A stretch of DNA of 7,073 nt from positions 1 through 7,073 of the forward strand of contig JAPLWO010000092.1 in the NCBI GenBank assembly GCA_026396555.1, read 5' to 3'. Made by a program: the position numbers and the translations under genes. Positions 1 to 6,132 of the stretch are shown here, piece by piece; positions within the stretch are counted from its first letter, which is position 1, and every line of letters starts with the position of its first letter. This DNA is from Candidatus Magasanikiibacteriota bacterium. Lineage in GTDB: Bacteria; Patescibacteriota; Patescibacteriia; Magasanikbacterales; 2-02-FULL-50-9b. The notes beneath the pieces were generated by a model. That model had not been told where the DNA came from. It worked only from the letters and a program-made list of their open reading frames with translations, and did no database searches.

Positions 1-21
1 ATTATTTTTTTATCTATAGTA

Positions 22-27
22 TATAAT
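22..27 (+). promoter_or_regulatory. -10 box of a promoter for the GT-C gene
   Basis: A perfect TATAAT lies 14 bases before the ATG at 42, inside a very AT-rich stretch. The matching -35 box would fall at or before the window start and cannot be judged. A start of transcription about 7 bases downstream would leave a leader of only 8 or so bases, with no Shine-Dalgarno sequence. AT-richness makes chance matches likely. Confidence 0.4.
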
Positions 28-41
28 TTATACATATTAAA

Positions 42-1502
42 ATGAATATTTTCTCGTCAAAATTATTTAGAGGTCTCTCGATTTTTTTTATTGCTGCTAT
101 TACGCTTTTTTTTTCTACTTACAAACTCATCGAATCTCCCGCAGTATGGTTTGATGAAGGCTTTTTTGAGCAGGCGGGGATGAATCTTGCGCTGCATGGG
201 GTGTGGGGAATACAGACAGCTCCTCATGTGTTTGCGTCTCTTGAAACGGTGAGCGCAGGTTTTCCGCTTTTAGCGCCGTTGGCGTTGGTATTCAAAATTT
301 TCGGCGTTGGCGTACTGCAGGCCCGGTCGCTCATGGTTGTTTTTATCGCATGTTTGGTCGGTGCGTCATTCTTGCTCATCAAGCGAGAGGCTGGTTTTTT
401 TGTTGCTGCTGCGAGCGCTCTTCTCGTTGCCACGTTTCCTGTGTTGTATGGAGATGGCAAAACGGTAATCGGAGAAGTTCCGGGGCTTTTCTATTTCATA
501 ATTTATTTATTGTTTTTGAGCAGGAGTTTTAAACTACAAAAAAAGCGCGATATTTTTTTTGCAGGTCTATTTCTTGGAATTTTCGTGACAACTAAAATAT
601 CATTTTTGCTTGCTGGACTTCCTGCTGCCTTAGCGACAATTATCGTATATCGTAGACACATAAAATTTGGCATTCAAAAAATAATATTGTGTAGCGCTGC
701 ATTTTTATCGCCGCTGATTTTATGGATTGTAACTCAGTTTGGTAAAACTGATTCATGGTCTGTGTTTATTGACACAACGTTTCGACATTATGAAACCGGA
801 CCAGCTGGGCCGTTATTTGTAAGCAACGTCATTAAATTTTTTACTGAAATTTCACCCTTGTATTTATTAGTTTGCAGTTTGATTTGGATTGTTTCGATTG
901 TGATTCGGTTGAAAAAACAGCGTGAGATTCCTGTAATTGAAACGAATGCGTTATTTTTCTGTGCGCTAACCGTCGGAATATTTTTATTATCACCAGGTTG
1001 GTATCGATATTTTTTTCCAGCACAGATTATTACATTTCTGTTTTTGCCGAACGCGTTATTGCAGATGTTTGAGTTTTTCGGATCAGCTTTGCGTCGCCAC
1101 ATGTTGAGTTTGTCGGCTGGAATCATTTTATTATTAGCTGCGCTGCATTCGTATCAAACGGGATTTAAATCATTTGTTGCAGATTATTACCATTCAAATC
1201 GAACCGCTCGCATGCAGCAAGAGTTCGCGGCGATCGACACGAAGCCCACTTATTTTATTTACAATGTTCCAGAAGTTGTGATTTTTTTGCCGAACATCAA
1301 TTATTATCAATACGCAAATAGTCACATTCGACACGCTCCGGGCCTTGATCGAATTGGGGATATTGCGCGTGGAGTGCCTGATCGGGTGATTGTGTATGGC
1401 GGTGCGTACAAGGGGTATGAGCAAGATTTTGCGCTATATCAGCCGATTGAGACAATTGCAGACCGTTATTTAATTCTTGCAAGAACTACAAAAAAACAAT
1501 AA
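42..1502 (+). CDS. GT-C fold (GT39/ArnT-like) integral membrane glycosyltransferase
   Basis: This 486-residue protein probably moves a sugar from a polyprenyl-phosphate donor to an acceptor on the outer face of the membrane. Hydrophobic segments are visible at about residues 11-27, 73-90, 95-113, 117-135, 147-160, 171-203, 212-231, 271-290, 303-317, 325-342 and 354-370. A soluble tail of about 115 residues follows. The first outside loop carries W-F-D38-E39, the acidic pair typical of the PMT/ArnT superfamily. A second acidic motif, GE145VP, sits before the fifth segment, and WYRYFFP (320-326) matches the R-Y-x-x-P region of these enzymes. The start at 42 is the first ATG; no SD is visible. 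It lies 65 bp before the dehydratase gene, with no hairpin between, so read-through is possible. Family assignment is firm; donor and acceptor are unknown. In context it could be the final transferase for the sugar made by the downstream genes. Confidence 0.85.
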   Translation: MNIFSSKLFRGLSIFFIAAITLFFSTYKLIESPAVWFDEGFFEQAGMNLALHGVWGIQTAPHVFASLETVSAGFPLLAPLALVFKIFGVGVLQARSLMVVFIACLVGASFLLIKREAGFFVAAASALLVATFPVLYGDGKTVIGEVPGLFYFIIYLLFLSRSFKLQKKRDIFFAGLFLGIFVTTKISFLLAGLPAALATIIVYRRHIKFGIQKIILCSAAFLSPLILWIVTQFGKTDSWSVFIDTTFRHYETGPAGPLFVSNVIKFFTEISPLYLLVCSLIWIVSIVIRLKKQREIPVIETNALFFCALTVGIFLLSPGWYRYFFPAQIITFLFLPNALLQMFEFFGSALRRHMLSLSAGIILLLAALHSYQTGFKSFVADYYHSNRTARMQQEFAAIDTKPTYFIYNVPEVVIFLPNINYYQYANSHIRHAPGLDRIGDIARGVPDRVIVYGGAYKGYEQDFALYQPIETIADRYLILARTTKKQ

Positions 1503-1509
1503 GAGCCGC

Positions 1510-1538
1510 TTGCAAAAAACTGACATTTCGAGTAAAAT
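1510..1538 (+). promoter_or_regulatory. Sigma70-type promoter for the glycan operon
   Basis: TTGCAA (1510-1515) and TAAAAT (1533-1538) are separated by 17 bases, giving 4/6 and 5/6 matches to consensus. Predicted transcription start is near 1545, about 23 bases before the ATG at 1568. A weaker overlapping pair, CTGACA (1520-1525) and TATTCT (1544-1549) with an 18-base spacer, is also present. This would let the four sugar genes be expressed independently of the GT-C gene upstream. Confidence 0.55.
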
Positions 1539-1567
1539 CCCTTTATTCTGAACTGTTTATTTGAGTT

Positions 1568-2560
1568 ATGAAAATCTTAATTACCGGGGGCACTGGCTCA
1601 ATTGGTGAAAGTGTTTTGCGTGAACTTGCAAAAGATCCGTCTGTCACTCAGATCACTGTTTTGAGTAGAGATGAATTTAAGCAACATCAACTTCGATGTG
1701 AATTACAATCGAAGAAAATTCGATTTGTACTCGGAGATATTCGCGATAAACAGTCGCTCATGAAACCTTTTAAAGGTATCGACGTTATTTTTCACACAGC
1801 CGCTTTTAAACATGTTGATCTTGGAGAGTCGATGCCAGAAGAATTTGTAAAAACAAATATTCTCGGAACAATAAATGTTTTTGATGCAGCTGAAGAAAAT
1901 GGTGTAAAAAAAGTTGTGTTGTTGTCGACTGATAAAGCGGCGCATGCAACGAGTGTTTTGGGCATGACAAAAGGAATCGCAGAGCGAATCATGATCGCTC
2001 GTGCAAACAGCGGTTCGAAAACAGTTTTTTCAGCTGTTCGGTTAGGAAATGTATTGGCGTCTCGCGGTTCAGTTATTCCATTGTTTGTAGATGCGATCAA
2101 AAATAAAAAAGCGATTACTTTGACTGATCCTGAGATGACACGTTTCATGATCTCGCTTCCAGAGACTGCAAAGTTTATTAGTTTTGCGTTGCAGCACGGC
2201 AAACAAGGAGATATTTTTATTAAAAAGTGTGATGTCATGGAAATGGGAAATGTCGCGAAAGCATTGCTGCATATTTTTAATTCCGATGTTGCGATTAAAA
2301 TTGTTGGACGTCGTGATGGCGAACGAACGCATGAAATTCTCGCAAACCAAACAGAGCTTTCACAATCGGAAGATATGGGTGGTTATTTTAGAATCAGCAA
2401 TTCGATCGGCGGTTTAAATAAAAAAACGTCGAAAAAATCGGCTCAAAAACAGAATTTAGATTACGCATCTAATTTGGTTAAGCCGCTCACGCTTGAAGAA
2501 ACAGAAAAAAAATTGCGTTCGTTAGATTATATTTCAAATGAACTCGTCAACAAAAAATGA
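1568..2560 (+). CDS. capE: CapE/WbjB-type UDP-GlcNAc 4,6-dehydratase/5-epimerase
   Basis: An extended short-chain dehydrogenase of 330 residues, close to the usual length of CapE (FnlA, WbjB). That family converts UDP-GlcNAc to a 4-keto-6-deoxy L-sugar (UDP-2-acetamido-2,6-dideoxy-beta-L-arabino-hexos-4-ulose), the first step to L-FucNAc, L-QuiNAc or L-RhaNAc. Visible motifs are the NAD-binding TGGTGSIG (6-13), SRDE (33-36), GDIRD (56-60), the STDK active-site segment (120-123), GNVLASRGSVIPLF (160-173), TDPEMTRF (186-193), GxRxGE (247-252) and SEDMGGYFR (267-275). The tail ending in LDYxxNEL also matches CapE. The catalytic Tyr of the SDR YxxxK motif is Leu131 (LGMTK135); CapE proteins have Met there. 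No strong SD; only GAG at 1562-1564. The last 23 bp overlap the next gene, and TGA is the stop. Fold and subfamily are clear from motifs; the exact substrate and product are inferred. Confidence 0.85.
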   Translation: MKILITGGTGSIGESVLRELAKDPSVTQITVLSRDEFKQHQLRCELQSKKIRFVLGDIRDKQSLMKPFKGIDVIFHTAAFKHVDLGESMPEEFVKTNILGTINVFDAAEENGVKKVVLLSTDKAAHATSVLGMTKGIAERIMIARANSGSKTVFSAVRLGNVLASRGSVIPLFVDAIKNKKAITLTDPEMTRFMISLPETAKFISFALQHGKQGDIFIKKCDVMEMGNVAKALLHIFNSDVAIKIVGRRDGERTHEILANQTELSQSEDMGGYFRISNSIGGLNKKTSKKSAQKQNLDYASNLVKPLTLEETEKKLRSLDYISNELVNKK

Positions 2561-3407
2561 ACGTATTTTGATTACGGGCGCATCTGGGTTTACGGCGCGA
2601 GCGCTTATTTCAGCATTGCGCGTGATGGGCGCTACTGATTTGTGTCTGATTGATAGAATCGCGAATCAGGACGTAAATATTTTTGCATGCGATGTAGCTG
2701 ATGCGGGGCAAATAGCCGAGCAGATTTCTTTTTTTCAGCCGACAAAAATTTATCATCTCATTGGAAGTTTTACTAATGATTACGAGATTGATTATCGGGC
2801 GAATGTTTTGTCTACAAAAAACATTTTTGATGCACTTATTGAGCGTAAAATTTCTGCCCGCGTATTATTGATTGGAAGTTCTGCTGAATACGGAGACATA
2901 AATTCATCGGACAATCCGATATCAGAAAATCAGCCGCTTCATCCGTTCAGTGTGTATGGGCTGACGAAAGTATTTCAGACAGCGCTCATGAATTTTTATT
3001 ATCAGCGATACAATTTAGATATTGTAATGGCGCGCACGTTTAATTTATATGGAGAGGGAATTTCGCCACGTTTATTTGCGGGTAAAGTTAATGAACAAAT
3101 AAAGAAATACCAGGCGGGTCAACTCGAAAAAATTACAATCGACGATTTATCAGCTCGCCGTGACTATATATCGATTGCGGAAGCTGTACAATATTACCAG
3201 CTCATCATGGATTGCGGTAAGTCTGGGGAACTGTATAATGTCGGCAGCGGACATTCGATCTCAGGAAAAGAGCTTATTGAACAAATCGCGCAAGATATGA
3301 ATGTAAAGTTATCTGAAGGTGCGTTGCAAGAAACAGGAGATAAAATTAATGTTCGCGATTTTTACGCTGATATAAAAAAACTTTTAGCACTAGAATCCAA
3401 TTCTTAA
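2538..3407 (+). CDS. NAD(P)-dependent SDR reductase/epimerase, Rmd/RmlD-like
   Basis: An extended SDR of 289 residues. The Rossmann motif is TGASGFTA (13-20), where the third glycine of TGxxGxxG is Ala20. The active site shows GSSAEYG (113-119) and Y140-GLT-K144, so the YxxxK pair is intact, unlike the gene upstream. ARTFNLYGEGISPRLF (165-180), RRDYI (207-211) and ELYNVGSG (231-238) resemble GDP-6-deoxy-D-mannose reductase (Rmd) and related 4-keto-sugar reductases. The likely job is reducing or epimerising the 4-keto sugar released by the CapE-type enzyme, as WbvR does after WbvB in L-QuiNAc synthesis. That link is inference from position. The start at 2538 gives eight residues before the first beta strand, the normal geometry; later in-frame starts would cut the Rossmann motif. 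It overlaps the previous gene by 23 bp and ends 4 bp before the next. It could instead be a dehydratase or 4-epimerase. Confidence 0.8.
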   Translation: MNSSTKNERILITGASGFTARALISALRVMGATDLCLIDRIANQDVNIFACDVADAGQIAEQISFFQPTKIYHLIGSFTNDYEIDYRANVLSTKNIFDALIERKISARVLLIGSSAEYGDINSSDNPISENQPLHPFSVYGLTKVFQTALMNFYYQRYNLDIVMARTFNLYGEGISPRLFAGKVNEQIKKYQAGQLEKITIDDLSARRDYISIAEAVQYYQLIMDCGKSGELYNVGSGHSISGKELIEQIAQDMNVKLSEGALQETGDKINVRDFYADIKKLLALESNS

Positions 3408-3411
3408 TCGT

Positions 3412-4344
3412 ATGAAACAGATTTCAGTAATTGTTCCGCTCTATCATGAAGAGGCTGTCGTTGAAAAATTTTATACTGCTTTAAAAAAAGAGCTCGTACA
3501 ATTACAGAATTATACGCACAGTATTCTTTTTGTTGTTGACGGCGACGGGGATAATACGGTGAATATTTTACGTCAGATTTCTGAGCATGATTCATCAGTT
3601 GAGGTCGTTGTTTTTTCGAGAAATTTTGGACATCAAATGGCATTGCTCGCCGGAATTGATCACGCACAAGGTGATGCAATTATTATGATGGATGGAGATT
3701 TACAACATCCACCAAGTTTAATACCGAAACTGCTTGAGCAATTTGAAAAAAGAAATGATGTGGTACACGCAGTGAGAGAAAGTACGGAAGATATTGGTTT
3801 CCGTCGAAAGTTTGCTTCGCAAATTTTTTATCGATTAGTAAATATTATTTCGGACACTCCAATTATCGAAGGCGCTGCTGATTTTCGATTGATCAGTCGT
3901 CGCGTGGCAGATATCATGCACAAGAATATTCGCGAACGAAATTTGTTTATTCGTGGAATTGTGAATTGGATTGGTTTTAAACAAGCAACTGTTCCATACA
4001 TCGCTGCGAAACGAGCGGGTGGAAAAAGTAAATATTCTTTAATCAAATTAGTCCGCTTTGCATTTTCAGGCGCAATTTCATTTGGCCGAAGACCGTTGCG
4101 CATCGCAAGTTTTGTTGGCTCACTTTTCGCGATCGGCGGTTTTGTGTTTGCACTGTGGACGCTTGTGCAATATTATTTAGGTAATCAATTTCCAGCAGGT
4201 TGGGCAACTGTTGTAATGTTGCTATCAATTTTTGGCGGCCTTCAACTTATTTTTCTTGGTATTGTGGGTGAATATGTTGGAGCTATTTTTGATGAAGTTA
4301 AGGCTCGTCCACATTACTTGGTGCAGGAGAAAATTAATCTATGA
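3412..4344 (+). CDS. GT2 polyprenyl-phosphate glycosyltransferase, GtrB/ArnC/DPM1-like
   Basis: A 310-residue protein of the standard size for bacterial GtrB/ArnC proteins, which transfer a sugar from a nucleotide donor to undecaprenyl phosphate on the cytoplasmic face. The N-terminal GT-A domain starts with ISVIVPLYHEE (4-14), has VVDGDGDNT (41-49) in place of the common VDDGSxDxT, and carries the metal-binding D94-G-D96 followed by LQHPP. SRNFGHQMALLAGIDHA (69-85) and AADFRL (155-160) are further family motifs, and RAGGKSKY (201-208) is the conserved loop before the membrane region. Two membrane helices lie at about 228-252 and 262-290, as in GtrB. The first aspartate of DDG is Val42. It starts 4 bp after the reductase gene and overlaps the deacetylase gene by ATGA, implying coupled translation. 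Sugar specificity cannot be read from the sequence; the genes on either side suggest a 6-deoxy-HexNAc. Confidence 0.92.
   Translation: MKQISVIVPLYHEEAVVEKFYTALKKELVQLQNYTHSILFVVDGDGDNTVNILRQISEHDSSVEVVVFSRNFGHQMALLAGIDHAQGDAIIMMDGDLQHPPSLIPKLLEQFEKRNDVVHAVRESTEDIGFRRKFASQIFYRLVNIISDTPIIEGAADFRLISRRVADIMHKNIRERNLFIRGIVNWIGFKQATVPYIAAKRAGGKSKYSLIKLVRFAFSGAISFGRRPLRIASFVGSLFAIGGFVFALWTLVQYYLGNQFPAGWATVVMLLSIFGGLQLIFLGIVGEYVGAIFDEVKARPHYLVQEKINL
4325..4330 (+). promoter_or_regulatory. Shine-Dalgarno site of the YdjC-family gene
   Basis: AGGAGA lies 10 bases before the ATG at 4341, inside the end of the GT2 gene. It is the clearest SD among the starts in this window, and it supports this start together with the ATGA overlap. 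Confidence 0.65.
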
Positions 4345-5219
4345 AGATTGTTGTAAGCGCGGATGATTACGGATTAACCAAGGGTGTGACGGATACAATT
4401 CTCGAATCAGTTGATCATGGTGCGGTGACAAGTGTAAGCATCATTGCGAATGGAGAGGATTTTGATCGCGCAATTGAGGAAGCAAAAAAACGTCCGCAGA
4501 TGGATGTCGCGCTTCATTTTAATTTGACTGACGGCAAACCGCTCGCAGACATTTCGCAGTGTGAAATTGTTGGTCCGGATGGAAAATTTTTTCTTCTGTT
4601 TCAAACATTGTGGAGCACCTATATTTTTTCGTCGCGCAAAAAAGAATTGCAGCAGGCGATTCGTGCTGAAGTGCGCGCTCAGGTGCAGCGTGTCAAAAGT
4701 GCCTTACCAGATAGAAAAATTTCCTTGAATGGTCACGATCATGTACACATGATTCCGTATGTATTTGGTGTGATCGCAGAAGTTGCAGAAGAAATTGGTA
4801 TTTCATATATCCGCATTCCAGAAGAAAAATATTTTTTTGATCGCCGTCACATAAAAAATTGTCTTGGCTCGGGGCTAATCAAACTTCTTTTATTAAATGT
4901 ACTTTCGATTCGCGCGCGACGTTTATTAGTTGGAAAAAAAGTTGAAACACCAGACGCTTTTGTTGGTATTTTATTTACCGGAGCAATGTCACTGCCTATC
5001 GTTCGTCTTGCGTTCGCACAAATTTTTCGCATGAAAGTCCAACCAAAAATTGTTGAGGTGCTTTTTCATCCAGGTGCTGTAACGGCGGAAGAACAAAAGC
5101 GGTGGCCTGTAGGAGGTCGTTCGGCAGAGTGGTTTATTTCAAAAGATCGTCGGCTAGAATCTGATGAAGTGTGTTCGCCGAAATTTAAAAAATATATTGA
5201 ATCTCTCAGGTCTCGATAA
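4341..5219 (+). CDS. YdjC/ChbG-family carbohydrate deacetylase, possibly NaxD-like
   Basis: A 292-residue member of the YdjC superfamily, metal-dependent enzymes that remove N-acetyl groups from amino sugars. The family signature is complete: SADDYGL with D8 and D9, ALHFNLTDG with H59, NGHDHVHM with H132, D133, H134 and H136, YIRIPEE with R158, and FHPG with H243. The Asp and His residues form the expected metal and catalytic site. There is no signal peptide, so it should act in the cytoplasm or at the inner membrane face. A hydrophobic patch around 177-190 (LGSGLIKLLLLNVL) could touch the membrane. ChbG works on chitin oligosaccharides, HpnK in hopanoid synthesis and NaxD on undecaprenyl-phosphate-GalNAc in Francisella. 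The 4-bp overlap with a polyprenyl-phosphate transferase favours a NaxD-like role here. Family is firm; the substrate is inference. It is the last gene before the terminator. Confidence 0.88.
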   Translation: MKIVVSADDYGLTKGVTDTILESVDHGAVTSVSIIANGEDFDRAIEEAKKRPQMDVALHFNLTDGKPLADISQCEIVGPDGKFFLLFQTLWSTYIFSSRKKELQQAIRAEVRAQVQRVKSALPDRKISLNGHDHVHMIPYVFGVIAEVAEEIGISYIRIPEEKYFFDRRHIKNCLGSGLIKLLLLNVLSIRARRLLVGKKVETPDAFVGILFTGAMSLPIVRLAFAQIFRMKVQPKIVEVLFHPGAVTAEEQKRWPVGGRSAEWFISKDRRLESDEVCSPKFKKYIESLRSR

Positions 5220-5227
5220 GGCTAAAT

Positions 5228-5257
5228 AAAAAAGCCCCGCACATCGCGGAGCTTTTT
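5228..5257. terminator. Shared bidirectional intrinsic terminator
   Basis: GCCCCGC (5234-5240) and GCGGAGC (5246-5252) form a stem around the loop ACATC, flanked by A6 at 5228-5233 and T5 at 5253-5257. On the + strand it ends the glycan operon, 14 bp after its stop, with one C-A mismatch in the stem. On the minus strand the same position becomes a G-U pair, and the tract is six U long, so it is the better terminator for rpmB, whose stop is about 20 bp upstream of the stem. Confidence 0.85.
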
Positions 5258-5271
5258 CATAAGAACTTTTT

Positions 5272-5454
5272 TTAAACTTCCTTCGCCAGTTTTGCAACTG
5301 TCTTCCAACATTTAGTGCAGATCAATAAACGTGTTCCAAGAACGCGTCGTGGCTGCAAATTAATAGCTGACCATTTTTTGGTTTGGATGTTTGAGTGGCT
5401 GCGTGTTGCGCTTCGGGCTGGGCCGCGTGCGCAGAGTTTACAGATGTTTGCCAT
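5272..5454 (-). CDS. rpmB: 50S ribosomal protein bL28, zinc-ribbon form
   Basis: A 60-residue basic protein of the large ribosomal subunit. The N-terminus MANICKLCARGP and the following SHSNIQTKKW and NLQPRRV match the bL28 family pattern (xCxxCGRGP, SHSNxKTKRRxxPNLQ). Four cysteines, C5 and C8 plus C46 and C49 in LICTKC, form two CxxC pairs and so a likely zinc ribbon. At 60 residues it is at the short end of the family. Translation ends in AKLAKEV and TAA. There is no convincing SD before the ATG. It sits alone on the minus strand, facing the glycan operon through a shared terminator and diverging from the M50 gene. A + strand reading over the same bases gives no recognisable protein. Confidence 0.9.
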   Translation of the reverse strand: MANICKLCARGPARSATRSHSNIQTKKWSAINLQPRRVLGTRLLICTKCWKTVAKLAKEV

Positions 5455-5465
5455 AGTGTTACGCT
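5437..5465 (+). promoter_or_regulatory. Candidate promoter for the M50 protease unit
   Basis: TTTACA (5437-5442) and TACGCT (5460-5465) have a 17-base spacer, and TG at 5457-5458 makes an extended -10. The -35 matches 5/6 but the -10 hexamer is poor (3/6). It starts inside the 5' end of rpmB, on the opposite strand. Another start may be used. Confidence 0.25.
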
Positions 5466-5489
5466 TATTTCACGTTTCAAAGTGTTACA

Positions 5490-5518
5490 AGTTTATCAGA
5501 AACCGAAAAAATAAGCAA
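5490..5518 (-). promoter_or_regulatory. rpmB: Promoter for rpmB with extended -10
   Basis: Read on the minus strand, TTGCTT (5518-5513) and TAAACT (5495-5490) are 17 bases apart, and TGA directly before the -10 gives an extended -10 (TGnTAAACT). Predicted start is near 5483, leaving a leader of about 29 bases. The -35 box overlaps the weak SD of the divergent M50 gene. Confidence 0.45.
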
Positions 5519-5529
5519 GGGCCGACTCT

Positions 5530-6132
5530 ATGTCCATCATTTTCGACATCATAATCATTGTTTTCTCCGCAATTCTACACGAAATCTCTCATGGGCTCGC
5601 TGCTCGCGCACTTGGGGACAAAACCGCTGAATATGCGGGTCGTTTGACGTTAAACCCGCTCGTACACATCGATTTATACGGTTCGATCATCATGCCAATT
5701 TTTTTGTGGCTCGCGTCGGGTGGTCAGTTTATGTTCGCATATGCAAAGCCAGTTCCATATAATCCGTACAATTTGCGTAATCAACAGTGGGGGCCTGCAT
5801 TGGTTGGACTTGCGGGACCTGCGACAAATTTCGTGATTGCGATTGCGATGGCACTGCTTGTACGATCGAATTTTTTTGCTGCAGCCGGCATCGCAGATTT
5901 TTTTATACGAGTTGTCGTTATCAACGTATCACTCGCAATTTTTAATCTCGTTCCAATTCCACCACTCGATGGCTCGAAAGTTTTGTATGCGCTTATGCCC
6001 GAGCGCTACAATTATTTGAAATATCAATTTGAACGCTACGGCATGTGGATCGTGTTAATTTTTGTTTTCTTTTTTTCCTATTTGCTCGTCTATCCAATTG
6101 ATTTTGTAGTGCGTTTATTGATTGGTGCCTAG
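5530..6132 (+). CDS. Site-2 protease family (M50) membrane metalloprotease
   Basis: A 200-residue compact intramembrane zinc metalloprotease. H17-E18-I-S-H21 is the HExxH motif, placed in the first hydrophobic segment (about 3-20). NLVPIPPLDG (139-148) supplies the third zinc ligand, D147, as in the NxxPxPPLDG motif of the family. Other hydrophobic segments are about 51-64, 88-111, 122-142 and 172-195. There is no PDZ or CBS domain, so it is the minimal form common in Firmicutes and CPR bacteria. Usual family roles are cutting membrane-bound regulators or clearing signal peptides; the target here is unknown. A weak AAGG (5517-5520) precedes the ATG by 9 bases. The stop TAG at 6130-6132 touches the TTG start of the next gene, so the two are probably translated together. 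Confidence 0.92.
   Translation: MSIIFDIIIIVFSAILHEISHGLAARALGDKTAEYAGRLTLNPLVHIDLYGSIIMPIFLWLASGGQFMFAYAKPVPYNPYNLRNQQWGPALVGLAGPATNFVIAIAMALLVRSNFFAAAGIADFFIRVVVINVSLAIFNLVPIPPLDGSKVLYALMPERYNYLKYQFERYGMWIVLIFVFFFSYLLVYPIDFVVRLLIGA

Noticed and set aside
788..1126. Minus-strand open frame of 112 codons inside the GT-C gene
   Set aside because: Shadow of a membrane-protein coding region; no motif and no initiation signal.
1503..1567. Terminator between the GT-C gene and the dehydratase gene
   Set aside because: No stem followed by a U-tract can be formed; the region is better explained as a promoter.
1792..2238. Minus-strand open frame of 148 codons inside the CapE-type gene
   Set aside because: It lies wholly within a gene with strong family motifs, has no promoter or SD, and shows no recognisable domain.
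2538..2560. The 23-bp overlap as a sign of a frameshift or assembly error
   Set aside because: The end of the CapE-type protein (NELVNKK) matches the family tail and the reductase starts at the right place before its Rossmann fold, so both ends look natural.
5315..5554. Plus-strand open frame of 79 codons across rpmB and the M50 start
   Set aside because: It is antisense to bL28, which has clear family motifs, and it overlaps the M50 start out of frame with no recognisable sequence.
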